Shown here piece after piece: positions 34,976-46,772 of a stretch of DNA of 64,000 nucleotides. Source of the stretch: Primula veris (lineage: Eukaryota > Streptophyta > Magnoliopsida > Ericales > Primulaceae); assembly GCA_963682055.1 (NCBI GenBank), contig OY821743.1:14109566-14173565 (forward strand). The letters run 5' to 3'. A program made the translations under genes and the position numbers. How positions within the stretch are numbered: the first letter of the stretch is position 1; every line of letters starts with the position of its first letter. The notes below the pieces were generated by a model. That model saw only the letters and a list, made by a program, of their open reading frames with translations, was not told the DNA's origin and made no database searches.

Positions 34976-36889
34976 ACTTTCTGACCAAAATCAAGCAACC
35001 ACTTGGACGGTCTCCATTTAAAAAAAGTTATGTCTAGTGCTAGCAAGATTGTTGGCGTAGTGTTGGAAGAACAATAATCTTGCAATGTTTACTGTGCTAG
35101 AAGGACCTTGCATTTTTCATATTTAATTTACACTACCACTTAAAAAGGAGTTTGCTCTGATAGTGTGTGTATCATTCCCTAAAATGGATCACGGTGTTTC
35201 ATGTTGCTCCATGAGTTCAACTTATAGATACAGGATAACGCAGAAGTCAAGAACTTCTTCAGGAGCCATTTGTGTAGATTCGGAGAAAGTCACAACACAC
35301 TAATCAATGAGCACTCTCTCCGTGAGCCTTTATTTTCGCTTGGTGCTTACCTTCTACAGAGACCAATTATTTGGTGAGACGTTCCTCTTCATTGGTTGCA
35401 GATGGGTCAAATTTATAACTTATGGTTGTTACTTTTGCTCAAGATCACAGTAGGGATAATTGCGAATGGGCTACTGAACCCCACTCTTATAAGTTGCACA
35501 TGCTTTCTGTTTAATATGTGATCAATATTAGTATTAAGAAGCGATTTATCATTGGAATATAATGCACTCGGGGTCTAATACTCGTCCTTCAGAATTTTGT
35601 AATTTGTTGATTTCATGGGATCAATCTCTTCCATTCTTGCGATTTATTTTTGATGGAATATGACCGCAACTAGGATGCACGCCAACCCTACTCATACAAT
35701 TGGTTATGATTTTGTGATTCAATGTGAGTACATTTAATTCTGATTAAATGAATGTCCAAGCCGAAGATAATCGGTATCTTGCAAAAGATTTGTTAAGGCT
35801 TAGAGCTTTGAACGAAAATATATGGCGGGGTGCACAATGTGAGTAATCCATATATCCTAACCTAATGACAGATGAAATCCATAAATATGAAATATGGCGA
35901 AGTTCAATTATAAGTTGCAAGGAATTGTTTCTTTAAGGGCATACATATCGTACAGCCAAAAGACCAATTTATGAATGTAACGGCGTGTACATAAAGTACG
36001 TATGAGCATCATGCATACATGGTTATATGAACAATGGTCACGTTATTAAAACCCTTTTCCATCTCTATCAAAACGAGGTTGAAGAACTTGGCCATAAGCG
36101 TTTCAGAACGCAAGACTTTCTAAGGCAATGGTGTAAGTCTATTACTATAAGCACATTACTCGCGATTTGCTGTGATAGGTTACCTTCCAATTTCTCTGTG
36201 TTTTAAAAGTAAAAAATAAAGTTCTAATTCATGCGTTTGCTTAACTGAAATTCGTTTCCAGCAACAAGGTATAAGCATGAATAGAAAGTCATAATTCCTT
36301 CAGAATTACTTCTAAATAGAAAACAGTTGCAAAAATAAGGTTCAGCTAGCCTTGATTGGTTCAAACTGATGAATATTTTAACAACGTTATATTCTAATCA
36401 AGCGTTTCAAGTAGTATAATATAAAGTTTGAGTAAATCAAACTACATTCTGGCGATACTCTTTTCTAATTCCTACATATATTGACCTAGCTTATAGTTGC
36501 ACGTCTTAATCAGAAATATTTCAACCACAAATATAGGGGAAATATATATCATACAATGTGAAATCTATATATTAAACTGGCAACATCGTGCTAGTACCAT
36601 TCAGGGTCTTCTCATTTTCTTTAAAATGAAGCTTTGTATATTTAAAGGGACATGCTTTGTTACACATATTAAGCTTCTGAATTTCGCTGATTATAAAAAG
36701 GGGCGTATGTGTACAATATTTTTTTTCCAAAAAGTATTATCTTGCCACGTTTTGTGAAGAAATACGATCTCTTTTTCAAATTTTTTTTTTATAAATATAT
36801 CTAGTTGAGTACTTTTCATTATATGAAGCTAAGATGCATGTTAATTAAAATATCAGATTACAAAATGCTAGCTCTTCTTGTATTTCCTC
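34976..36889. other. Intergenic region and promoter of the polyketide synthase
   Basis: No gene seen. Parts of 35520-36000 have diverged copies at 57720-57870 and 60285-60600. The last kilobase before the synthase is AT-rich; a CCACGTTTTG string near 36744 has the ACGT core of plant G-box-like elements, but it is a weak match. Confidence 0.5.
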
Positions 36890-36898
36890 TATATAAAG
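36890..36898 (+). promoter_or_regulatory. TATA box of the polyketide synthase gene
   Basis: TATATAAAG stands about 100 bp before the start codon, which would leave a 5'UTR of roughly 70 bp if transcription starts about 30 bp downstream. Confidence 0.7.
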
Positions 36899-36998
36899 CC
36901 ACAAGTTACTCGGTATTTCTCATCCCTCTCAGTTTTTTAGCTCTCATTGTATTACAAGCTTCTGGTATTTAGTCAAATTCCCTTTCGAAGAGCTGCAA

Positions 36999-38487
36999 AT
37001 GGCACCTATGGAGTTTAGCCGAGATGATCAACATGCCCAAGGTCCTGCAAATATTCTAGCCATTGGAACTGCCAATCCACCGAATATATGGTACCAAGCT
37101 GAGTTTCCGGATTTCTTATTTCGTGTTTCTGGAAGTGAACATATGGAAATTCTCAAGATGAAATTCAAGCACATATGTAAGTAGGGTTCTAAGTAAAATA
37201 TACTTACAACTGTATATAACCACCATCTAATGCCGCGGCAGAGCCAAAATTAACATTATGTGGTCGGGAAAAATGATTATTTTAAAAATGTTGCAATTAT
37301 TCATATTTCCGAAAGATTTAAAAATATATGTAAAAAAAAGTGTCAATTAATTTAAAGGCTTGCAACCGTTTATTAACATACGTTTATATCTCTTTCGGTC
37401 CTCCCGGTACACCTAAAAACATTTCCTGCTATTTAGCCATTGTTCTTAATAAACAGACACTAATTAATGATGAATTACAGGTGAGAGGTCAATGATAAAA
37501 AAGCGTCATACATACATGACAGAGAAGTTTATCAACGAACATCCAAATATACTTACAAGAGAGGCCCCATCACTTGACGCGCGCCTTGATTTGGAAATCA
37601 AAGAAATCCCTAGGCTTGGTTCAGAAGCGGCGATGAAGGCCATTCAAGAATGGGGACGACCTAAATCATGCATCACGCATGTTGTGTTCCATACTTACTC
37701 TGGACTTCACATGCCGGGCGCGGATTATCAACTCGTCCAGATTCTTGGGCTCGAGCCGACTGTGAAGAGATTTATGATCTATCATAACGGTTGCTATGCA
37801 GGTGGGACCGTTCTACGCCTTGCTAAGGATCTTGCTGAAAATAATGCAGGCGCACGTGTTCTTGTAGTGTGCTCTGAGTCCATGATGAATGGTGTTCACC
37901 AACCATCTGAAAAGGATAGTGTGGACCAACTCGTGGCTTATGCTATTTTCGGTGATGGAGCTGCCGCAGCAATTGTGGGGGCAGATCCTGATCTTTCTAT
38001 AGAACGTCCCATATATCAAATGCTTTCCGCAAATCAAGGTATCATTCCAAATTCCAATGGTGCTCTTTCTGGCCGATTCCATGAGACAGGTTTTCTCGTT
38101 ACATTATCGAAGGATGTGGCCGGTCTTGTTTCAAGTAACATCGAGAGTAATTTGACCAGGTCTTTTGACCCGCTCGGGGTCACTGATTGGAACTCATTAT
38201 TTTGGATCGTACATCCGGGTGGTGTAGCAATTCTCAATGCAATTGAGGCAAAACTCGGGTTGAAAGAAGACAAACTTGAAGCGACAAGGCACGTGCTAAG
38301 CGAATATGGAAACATGTCAAGTCCAACAGTTATTTTTGTTCTTGATGAAATGAGGAAGAAGTCTCAAGCTGAAGGAAAGGCCACGACAGGTAATGGGCTT
38401 GATATGGGTGTTCTCCTCGGAATTGGACCCGGTTTGACTGTGGAGACTATTGTCCTGCGCAGTTTTCCTACGACTGTCACTATTTGA
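36999..38487 (+). CDS. Type III polyketide synthase (chalcone synthase family, divergent active site)
   Basis: Exon 1 36999-37176 and exon 2 37481-38487 join inside the Cys60 codon, the conserved CHS intron site, giving 394 residues (family about 390-400). The catalytic Cys164 lies in HNGCYAGGT, His304 in WIVHPGG and Asn337 in EYGNMSS; the C-terminal signature reads [10 protein letters not shown] where CHS usually has GFGPG. CoA-starter condensation by a cytosolic homodimer is the family chemistry. Cavity residues differ from alfalfa CHS: Thr132 to Tyr, Thr194 to Met, Thr197 to Gly and Phe265 to Val (candidate Val266, after a one-residue insertion near 203-207). Gly256 and Ser338 equivalents remain. 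A Gly at 197 is known from long-chain synthases such as Aloe octaketide synthase, so a product other than naringenin chalcone is likely; the substrate cannot be read from sequence. Confidence 0.93.
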
Positions 38488-38599
38488 TCTCGTTGCTTTA
38501 ACTTGGCTTATGCTATCAACCAAGGGTTATCTTTGTGAGATTGGGAGGGTAATCAGGGCACAAAGCGAACTATCAAATGCATGGTCTTTAATTTAGCTG

Positions 38600-38882
38600 G
38601 TCCGAGTTGTTATTTTCAATTTTTCCCTTCATGCGTCTTTAGAATTTATTTTCTGTTGTTTTTCGAATTTATTGTTTACAAATTGTAAGGGTTATACTTA
38701 TTAATTTCCATGTTGAACTTTTCTTAATCAGTCTGCAAATCGAGATATTTCTAGATATACCAGGAAGCCAACTAGCCAAGCTTTGCATTTTAGCTTTTAT
38801 CTTATGGAATAATGGCAAGACATAATAAAGTAAACTATATAAGTTTAAGAATCCGGGCTATTTTTCGGACAAGTCACCCAAC
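38600..38882 (+). other. 3' flank of the polyketide synthase gene
   Basis: Untranslated and downstream sequence with several AATAAA-like strings. A diverged copy lies at 56100-56360, marking the end of a second, broken gene copy. Confidence 0.6.
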
Positions 38883-39138
38883 TGTTCTTAGGTGTCGACA
38901 GCCTTTGCGTGGCCTAAAATTGGGATTGCGGCTGATAGTTATTTTATCGATAACTGTCCTACGCTTTATTAGGGTTTCTATATAACGAAGCTTACAAGGT
39001 TGGTTTGACCTGTAATTAGCGTACCCATAATATCCCTGCGTATCCTTCCCATATAATACTTCTTGAATAGGAAGGTTTAGGGCTGGCATGGGATGCCAAG
39101 GTTCCTTTGGTATAGGCCCGTCAAGATAGAACAAGACA
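38883..39138. mobile_element. Possible solo LTR
   Basis: The homology between the two synthase 3' flanks breaks at 38883, where a segment begins TGTTCTTAGG. It ends in AAGACA, is about 256 bp, and has an internal TATATAA. This fits a solo LTR, but the flanks CCAAC and TTTGT do not match, so the call is weak. Confidence 0.3.
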
Positions 39139-39169
39139 TTTGTATATAGCTAAATGACTTAATACTTTA

Positions 39170-39741
39170 AAATGCAGTAACGCGTATCTCAATTACAACT
39201 GAAATTTAGTGAATTCAGTTCTCAGTTGTAACTGAAACTTGGTATTGTATGAGTTTTAAACACACAATCAAACGTACTGAATAAGAGATTGAACACAACA
39301 TATTTGATAACAGAGTTCAACCTATTCTACTCTCCGGAGCTCTTGGTTCTGTTTAGAATATTGAGAAAACATACAATGAGTATATAAGTCTTACAAATCA
39401 GTAGTTCTCTAACTGTTTAAACACATACGTACTGCTATTTCTATTACTGCTCTCAACTATCCTAAATGGCCTTTTGCCCTGATCTATCTCTCTAACAACA
39501 ACATTTTAAGAAAATAGACTTTCAATTCTGAATAGATAATCAAACTTTACGGTCTATTATGCACTTATTTACAGTACTGAAGGTAACACAATATATTAAT
39601 TAAAAGAACAAACTTTCCAAGTTTATTCAGCTTGATTGATCTTTCAAATTTTTTCCTCCATCTGCTGACTTTCTTGTTAAATATTTGTTGCGCAAATCTT
39701 CACATCATATATTCTGAGATTGCCCACGTTTGTATATCTTC
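39170..39741 (-). repeat. Left part of an older Sirevirus-like LTR split by a nested insertion
   Basis: Shares the order of features of the adjacent intact LTR in diverged form: TTGTAACTGAAA, TTTGATAACAGAGTTCA and CTCCGGAG (against TTTAACAACGGAGTTCAC and CTCCGGGG). Its right-hand remainder is at 49728-49878, ending GGTCCTAACA like the intact LTRs. Confidence 0.5.
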
Positions 39742-40966
39742 TGTAATTCCTATCCGCTGTTCTAATTGCAGTTTTGCAGTTAGGTTCCAAGTGATGTTGC
39801 AACCACAGTTGGAACCTAAGTAAAAATAATGGACAGAACTGAATAAAGTTAAATGTATTTGAAATAAATCACACGCACATTTAACAACGGAGTTCACCTA
39901 ACTAGGCTACGTCTCCGGGGCACTTACCCAGATTATGATATTATAAAAAGCTTACAATATAGGATTCAAGTCTTAATGAAAAACTCTCAGACTCTCTCTA
40001 GGTTTTTCTCCATATCTCTATATTCCTCCTACCTTATAACTATCAATTATAAATCAATGGCATCCCACCATTGCTTTCCTTTAAAAGCTCTTTTTGTATT
40101 CTCTCTAGAATGAGTTCTTTATAATTTAGAACATGCACTTTTTACAAGCTAAGTTATCAACTATATAAGCAAGTAAAAACAATCTTCTATCTTCAATGTC
40201 TTTTGTGATTGCTTTTGACTTTATTGATTGACTTCAATCTTTCTAAACATTACGTGATTCTTCAGCGTGGATTGACTCTAACCATCATTGGTTAATACCT
40301 GTTTAATAACTAGATTGAAAATAAGAGTTAGTCTTTTCCTATAACAAGGAAACATATAGGATAATATCTTTTAGAGATAATATCTTTAAATATACATATG
40401 AAACATTAACTTCATATTTCATTCAATCTTAAACATATCATACTGAATTGATAAGGAACAAAGATTGAAACAAGTGATAAAGATTTGCATAAGAATAGAG
40501 ATATAGATTTATCTATGTAAAAGAAACATAACTTTATAAACTAATCTCTTTATATCTTTTAGGAAATCTTTCCATACCACTTTGATATTCTCAATATAGA
40601 CGAACTAAACCTTTAAGAGCATATGAGAATATATCCTGCATACTTTAAAACAAATAATTACCATTAAAGAATAGTTATGCAGATTTACAGAACAAAACAG
40701 AATCCTGCAGAACAGCAGGTTGGAACTGTGGTTGGAACTGAGGTTGCAACATTACTTGAAACCACCAATGATGTCTTAGCAGGTTGTAACTGCGGTTGCA
40801 ACATTGCTTGAAACCTATCAACACTTGTCTTAATAGGTTGTAACTGAGGTTGCAACATTGCTTGAAACCTAACAACACTGTCTTAGCTCATAATAAACAG
40901 ATAGGATTATTTAGTGAAAACCAATAGACAACAAATAGAATTTAGACCAGAAATCTGGTCCTAACA
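39742..40966 (-). repeat. 3' LTR of the Sirevirus-type element
   Basis: 1,225 bp. On the minus strand it begins TGTTAGGACC and ends GGAATTACA. Its U3 side (40720-40890) has three diverged ~60-bp tandem units, each with GGTTGCAACATTRCTTGAAAC. Confidence 0.92.
40720..40890. repeat. ~60-bp tandem repeats with GTTGCAAC palindromes in the LTR
   Basis: Three units share TTGTAACTGNGGTTGCAACA and TTGAAAC(C/T). The other LTR has the same array at 49480-49650. Confidence 0.85.
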
Positions 40967-41394
40967 ATCTCCCCCTTTGTCATTGGTTTTGACAAATCAT
41001 CTAAGTTTATAAACACATCAATCCACCTGCAAATATAATTCAACACAGTCTTTTACTATGTATCTTTTATCAATGCTTTTGTTACAACTATTTAAGCTCC
41101 CCCTGCAAGTTAGAATAGCAAGCATCATATAAGCACAAAATATATCCATTCACAGAGTTTCAGAATAGATTCAATTTCAAGGACAGTCATACTTCAAAAA
41201 GAAATTTCAAAAAGGAAATTGCAGAAATTGTAAGGTCAAACAATGCTGGCACAGAATAGTCTTAATACAGCAATTGTAACTGAAATTTAAAAACAGCAAC
41301 ATAAAGTCTTGAAATTGAAATTAAAGCTTGAAACTATAAATACTAAACTGAACCATAAACTTCATCTCCCCCTATTTGTCATAAGCCAGACAAA

Positions 41395-41700
41395 CTAGTC
41401 ACGAGGTATGTCTGAATGTGGTGCTCTTTCTCTTAATGGCTCATATCTGACAACCTCCTCCTGGTCTTCTTCACTGCTTATGGAGAAGCCATCATCACTG
41501 TGAGTAGCATCACTATCACCATCATCCTCACTTTCTATGAGATTCACCAGTAGCTTCTTGATTTGATAATCATCAGCATCCAGTTCAGCTCTTCTTTCTT
41601 GATTATAAGCCAACTTTTATTGCAGATACCACCTCACACCTTTCTTCTTTTCTGAAGGAGCACTAGAGGTCTCCTTTTCTTTTCCTTTTTCTCCATAAAT
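41395..41700 (-). pseudogene. C-terminal remnant of the extra ORF
   Basis: Encodes an acidic tail (IESEDDGDSDATHSDDG and SSEEDQEE). It follows the main extra ORF after a frame change and a stop, so it is probably the detached end of the same protein. Confidence 0.5.
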
Positions 41701-41701
41701 G

Positions 41702-42685
41702 TCATTGACATGATTCCTTTAGCAGTTTTGCAGAAATATACAGGGCAGAGGGACAATCTGTGATTGGTTCAGTGGAGATTCTAATAGGAGAAGTTCTAGA
41801 TAAATGTGAGACTTGAGACAGAATCACTCTAGTGATTAAGCATGGAAAATGTAGCAGAATGGAAGGTGAATTAGTATCACTGAAATCTCTCATGAGATTG
41901 AAAACATGATTACCAAAGTTAATTGGCAATGAAGACATGATCTTATAGAGAAAAATGGCCATTTCTTTGTTCACTTTAGAGGGTTGTTTGGTAGGAGTCC
42001 AGTTAAACCTAGCAATTTTGTGTAGCACAGCAGCACACAATGTGAGAGAGGATGTTTTGATGAAAGTGCCATCAAATCTGTTATTCTTTCCGGTGAGAAC
42101 AAGAGCAATAACTTCCATGTCATAATCAACATTATTCACAGAAGGATTGGGAGTAGTTAGGAATTCATTGATTAACTTAGGGGTAAAATCTAAAGCTACA
42201 CCCCTCAAAAATACTTTACCATATGCAGGGTTACCCTCATCAAAGACATTGCTACTTAGATTAGCATATAACTCCTTAACAACAGCAGGATAAAAAGAAT
42301 TAACATAGCAAATAGTTTTATCTAAGCCAACAGTAGACATCAATTTTTCAACATGCACCTGTATATGTGGATAACTGACCAAATTAAGCCTCCTTTCATA
42401 GTGAATTTCCCTACTATCCAAAGCCCTAAACCTCCTATACATTTTCCTACTCCAGAACCTAAGATCAATCTCATTAAACTTAGGAGTATAAGTAAAACCA
42501 ACAGAGACATGATCATCCTCTAAGTTTCTCCTAGCACGTTTCTTAGTTCTCTGTTTCTTAGATGAGGAAGACTCACTTACCTTTGCTTTTGAGCCTGGAC
42601 TGATTGTAGATTTATTCAAGAAATCCCTAAGAGTACAGTCATCATCAACGTTGAGATTTGGGTTATTAGGTGAGTTGGAAGACAT
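41702..42685 (-). CDS. Extra ORF downstream of pol (plant retroelement ORF, env-position)
   Basis: 327 codons from ATG 42685, in the same orientation as gag-pol and lying between RNase H and the 3' LTR. The N-terminus is Ser/Lys/Arg-rich (SSSSKKQRTKKRARR) and could be a nuclear-type basic segment. The middle (FYPAVVKELYANL, GVALDFTPKLINEFL) resembles the widespread 'putative plant transposon protein' domain found in retroelement ORFs. No transmembrane segment or signal peptide is evident, so an envelope function is not supported. Function unknown. The frame is closed at its 3' end by an early stop. Confidence 0.6.
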   Translation of the reverse strand: MSSNSPNNPNLNVDDDCTLRDFLNKSTISPGSKAKVSESSSSKKQRTKKRARRNLEDDHVSVGFTYTPKFNEIDLRFWSRKMYRRFRALDSREIHYERRLNLVSYPHIQVHVEKLMSTVGLDKTICYVNSFYPAVVKELYANLSSNVFDEGNPAYGKVFLRGVALDFTPKLINEFLTTPNPSVNNVDYDMEVIALVLTGKNNRFDGTFIKTSSLTLCAAVLHKIARFNWTPTKQPSKVNKEMAIFLYKIMSSLPINFGNHVFNLMRDFSDTNSPSILLHFPCLITRVILSQVSHLSRTSPIRISTEPITDCPSALYISAKLLKESCQ

Positions 42686-43379
42686 GGTTTCAACTAAGGT
42701 TGCAACTGAACTTAGAACACCGCAGTGGGTTTTACAGAGAACTTAGGGTTTTTGTTTAATAGAAAGAGAGAGAATAATTCTGATAATTGTGTTTGATTTG
42801 GGTTATAAAAAAAGGTTTGTATAAATAGCAATAAAGTCCAAATCTTTTTACAATTGGAAAAAGATACACTCAAATCGATTTTGAAACAGATTTTGCTAGA
42901 ATTATGGAAATTTCTTATCAACAGAAATTTTAAAAATTAAACACAGTGACATCACGAAGGTAGCAGTTTTTTTCAGAAAGATAAATCCAACAATAAATAG
43001 AGATAGACATTCCTTGTAAACACATTTATCCACAATTTGAATATTTAGAAGTTGAAGTTCTTAAGGAAATTTGACTTGTTTCAAGAAAAATATAGCAGTC
43101 ATATAAAATATAGGACGTTAAAAAGCAAGAATCTAGCCATTTACTCAAGAAGATACATTTATCATTGAATAACTTTAATATAAATTAGATTTTAAGAGCT
43201 TAATTTGAGCAAATTCATTTTCATCTCTACACAAAAACTAGTTTGATGATCCCAGCAAGGAAAGAGTATAAGTGATGTCAAAAATAACAAGACTTTGTCT
43301 TGGATTTTTCATTTTAGTAGATCACTGTTATGTGAGGTATAGATGGTACATTAACCTGTGGATAATCACTGAATTTTTC

Positions 43380-43520
43380 AGTATTATGAGTATGAGGTTT
43401 CAACTGGTGTTGCAACTGAGCTTGCAACCAGTATTACGAGCATGTGGTTTCAACTGGGGTTGCAACTGAACTTGCAACCACTATGTAAAATGTGCACTTT
43501 GTGCTTGCAACTCTATTACC
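43380..43520. repeat. GTTGCAAC-containing repeats between pol and the extra ORF
   Basis: Two ~50-bp units each contain TTTCAACTGG(T/G)GTTGCAACTGA and CTTGCAACCA. The motif recurs in the LTRs and in linkers between coding regions. Confidence 0.85.
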
Positions 43521-43671
43521 AGAGAGGTTTTAAGACAAGTTACCTCACATCTGTTTTTGAGACACCAAAAAGCGGCTTTTTCAAGATAAAACTTCAAAGC
43601 TCAATCAAGACTTACATCTAGAAATAAAAAGTATTAAAGGTACTCAAAATAGACATACATAGCAAGAGTAT

Positions 43672-44418
43672 TCAATTAGATCCATAGTGACATACCCCTA
43701 TGTCACTCCTTAAAGATTCAAATTTATTAGTATCAAGGGGCTTTGTGAAAATATCAGCTAATTGTTTTTCAGTTGAAACATGTTCTAAAATTAAACTTTT
43801 TCCTTCAACCAGTTCTCTGATAAAATGATGCCTTAGATCAATATATTTAGTTCTGGAATGTTGAACTGGATTCTTTGCTAAATCTATAGCACTTTTGTTA
43901 TCACAAAACAAAGTTAATATTTCTTGCTTAACATTATAATCATTTAGCATCTGTTTCATCTAAATAAGTTGAGTACATCCACTTCCAGCTGCAATATATT
44001 CTGCTTCAGCAGTAGATAAATAAATGCAATTTTGCTTTTTACTAAACCATGAAACAAGGTTGTTTCCAAAATAAAAACAAACACCAGAAGTACTCTTTCT
44101 ATCATCTATGTTTCCTGCCCAATCTGCATCACAGTAGCCAACAAGGAAATGGTTTGTGTCTTTAGAATACCATAATCCTAGGTGAATTGTGCCTTTTACA
44201 TACCTTAAAATCCTTTTGACAGCTAGAAGGTGAGGTTCTAAAGGGTTTGCCTGATACCTGGCACATACTCCTACACTCAAGCACAGATCTGGTCTACTAG
44301 CAGTTAAATAAAGCAGACTTCTAATCATGGATCTATAAAGATTAGGACAGACACTTTTACCTTTATCATTTTTGGACAGTTTAAGGGTGGTACTCATAGG
44401 GGTTCTCTTCACTTTCAC
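43672..44418 (-). pseudogene. Copia RNase H domain (interrupted)
   Basis: The upstream part (43960-44418) includes SRPDLCLSVGVCARYQ, AVKRILRYVKGT and YCDADWAGNIDDRKSTSG, then AEAEYIAAGSGCTQL and a stop where the family has Trp. The remainder (43672-43959) continues in frame with FCDNKSAIDLAKNP, HFIRELVE and KQLADIFTKPLD, the standard Copia pol end. It would degrade RNA in RNA-DNA hybrids during reverse transcription; the stop and upstream damage make it inactive. Confidence 0.88.
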
Positions 44419-45076
44419 TTAGACCAAACTTCTTAACCAGATTATCTGCATACTTACTCTGACATAAAAATATGCCTTTTTCATTTTGTTTAACTTGTAA
44501 TCCTAGAAAGTAAGTTAATTCACCACCACCACTCATTTCAAATTCATTCTTCATATCAGAAATGAATTCATCTATCCTTTTATTATAAGTGGAGCCAAAT
44601 ACAATGTCATCAACATAGATTTGAGCAATGATTATATCCTTTCTAGTTTTCTTAGTAAACAGAGTTTTATCAACTCCCCCTCTGTTAAAACCTTTTTCAA
44701 TCAAGAACTTGGTTAATCTATCATACCAAGCTCTAGGAGCTTGCTTTAGACCATACAAGGCCTTTTTCAGCAAATAAACATGTTCAGGAAATTTAGGATC
44801 TTCATATCCCTTAGGTTGACAAACATAAACCTCTTCATTAATCACACCATTCAGAAAAACACTCTTAATGTCAAGTTGAAACAATTTAAAATCATACAGA
44901 CATGCAAGAGAGAGTAGCATTCTAATGGATTCAATTCTAGCTACAGGTGCAAAGGTTTCATCAAAGTCAATTCCCTCAATTTGTGTATAACCCTGAGCTA
45001 CCAACCTGGCTTTATTTCTGATAATCACTACATGTTCATTACTTTTATTTCTAAAGATCCATTTAGTCCCTATCAC
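44381..45076 (-). pseudogene. Copia reverse transcriptase domain
   Basis: Contains the RVT_2 landmarks KARLVAQGYTQIEGIDFDET, FAPVARIESIRMLLSLA, ALYGLKQAPRAWYDRL and the catalytic box YVDDIVFGS. The domain is nearly whole but is cut off from integrase by stops and from RNase H by a frame change near 44390, so no full polyprotein can be made. Confidence 0.9.
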
Positions 45077-45119
45077 ATTTTTATTAGAAGGTCTGGGTAC
45101 TAAAATCCATACATCATTT

Positions 45120-45560
45120 CTCTCAAATTGAGAGACAATTCATCTTGCATAGCTAGAATCCATTCACTATCTTCTAAAACTTCTTTTATATTCTTAGGTT
45201 CTAACTGAGAAATATAACAAGCAAAGTGAACAACATTATTTCTTTTACCTCTGGTTTTCATACCTGAAGCTACTTCTCCTATGACATTGTCAAGAGAATG
45301 ATTTTTCTGAATCCTTACATAGCGAGGCTTGCTAGTTGACTGAACATGAGAACTTTCTTCTTCTTCTTCAGACTCAGCAGTATTCTAGGTTTCAACCTCA
45401 GTTGCAACTGGACTTCCAACCACTGTTGGACTGCTTGTTTGCTGACTTTCTTCAGTTTTATTTCTTATCATTTTTGACCTTTCATCATCACCTGTAGTCT
45501 CATCCACATCTTTTAAGTCATCAAATATAACATTATAAGACTCCATAACACAGTTTGTTC
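45120..45560 (-). pseudogene. Integrase C-terminal and linker region, frame-disrupted
   Basis: Coding traces continue between integrase and reverse transcriptase in shifting frames, with a Glu/Ser-rich linker (near 45350-45400) that also carries GTTGCAAC. Stops interrupt every frame. Confidence 0.55.
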
Positions 45561-46721
45561 TTAGATTAAAAACTCTAAAGGCTCTACTATTCTGAGCATA
45601 ACTAAGAAAGATCCCTTTATCACTCTTAGAATCAAATTTTCCAAGATGTTCTCTATCTCTAAGTATGTAACAAACACACCCAAAAACTTGAAAATACTTA
45701 ACATTGGGTTTTCTATGCCATTTTGCTGTGGAGTTTTAGGTGCAGAGAACTCATGACTAATACCTAAGGAGTTGCAAAATTCTCTAAACTTACTGTTTTC
45801 AAATTCTGTTCCATGATCACTTCTGACCCTAGCAATATTACCACTGGTTGAACCTTTTTTAAGTTGGAGTTTTAAGCACAGAGTTTTAAAGAGATCAAAA
45901 GTTTCAGACTTATCTTTTAAGAAAACTACCCAAGAGTATCTAGAGAAATCATCTACAACTACCAAAATGTACTTCTTGCTACCTATACTAGCAGTTTGCA
46001 TAGGACCCATTAAGTCAATATGAAGAAGTTCTAGGACTCTCTTAGTGTAGATTTGACTTGTACTTTTGTGAATACTCTTTGTTTGTTTGCCAACTGCACA
46101 GTCACCATAGATACTTTGAGTTTTAGCACTAAGTTTAGGAATAACTCTTATTAATTCTTCTTTAACAAGCTTATCCAAGGTTTTGTAATTCACATGACCA
46201 AGCCTTTTATGCCAGATATCAACATTATTAGTAATAGCTTGATTACACCTATTCTGAGGCAATTCTTTTTCAGCTTTTTTAAAAACATAGCAGCTGTTTG
46301 CTGATCTAACTCCAGTCATGATCAAATCATTGTTAAGATTAGTAATTAGACACCTATCTTTGTTAAACTTAACAATCAACTTGTTGTCACACAATTGACT
46401 AATACTAATAAGATTAGCTTTTAGGCCATCTACAAGAAAAACATCATCAATATCAGGCATTCCAGGTTTGTTTAAGGTAACTTTACCAACAATTTTACCT
46501 GTATCTCCGCCTCCAAACACAACAATGTTTCCTGTGAGACTAATGACATTTTTTAGGAAGCTTGCAGTACCTGTCATGTGCTTAGAGCAACCACTGTCAA
46601 AATACCAATCATTAGAGGTAACAACATTTAAAGAGGTAATAACAGCTTTGTTATTAGCAATTAAAGTAGATCTATTCTTAACTTTCCAGACCCAGTTCAT
46701 TTTTTTATTAACAGAAGCCAA
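45561..46721 (-). pseudogene. Copia protease and integrase (with internal deletion)
   Basis: The protease site is WYFDSGCSKHMTG (about residues 42-54). A GAG-pre-integrase zinc region includes WHKRLGHVNYKTL. The integrase core includes HIDLMGPMQ, VVVDDFSRYSWVVFLK, RSDHGTEFEN and FSAPKTPQQNG, so the catalytic D,D,E are visible. Straight after QNG the sequence jumps into a downstream segment in another frame, removing the usual ERKNRTL part. Inactive. Confidence 0.9.
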
Positions 46722-46772
46722 CCAGTTTTTCTGAGAGATATACTTTCTGTTCTTCTTTAAATAACATTGGAT

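Noticed and set aside
38883..39138. Definite solo LTR
   Set aside because: TG...CA ends and a TATA-like box are present, but flanking bases do not match; reported only as possible.
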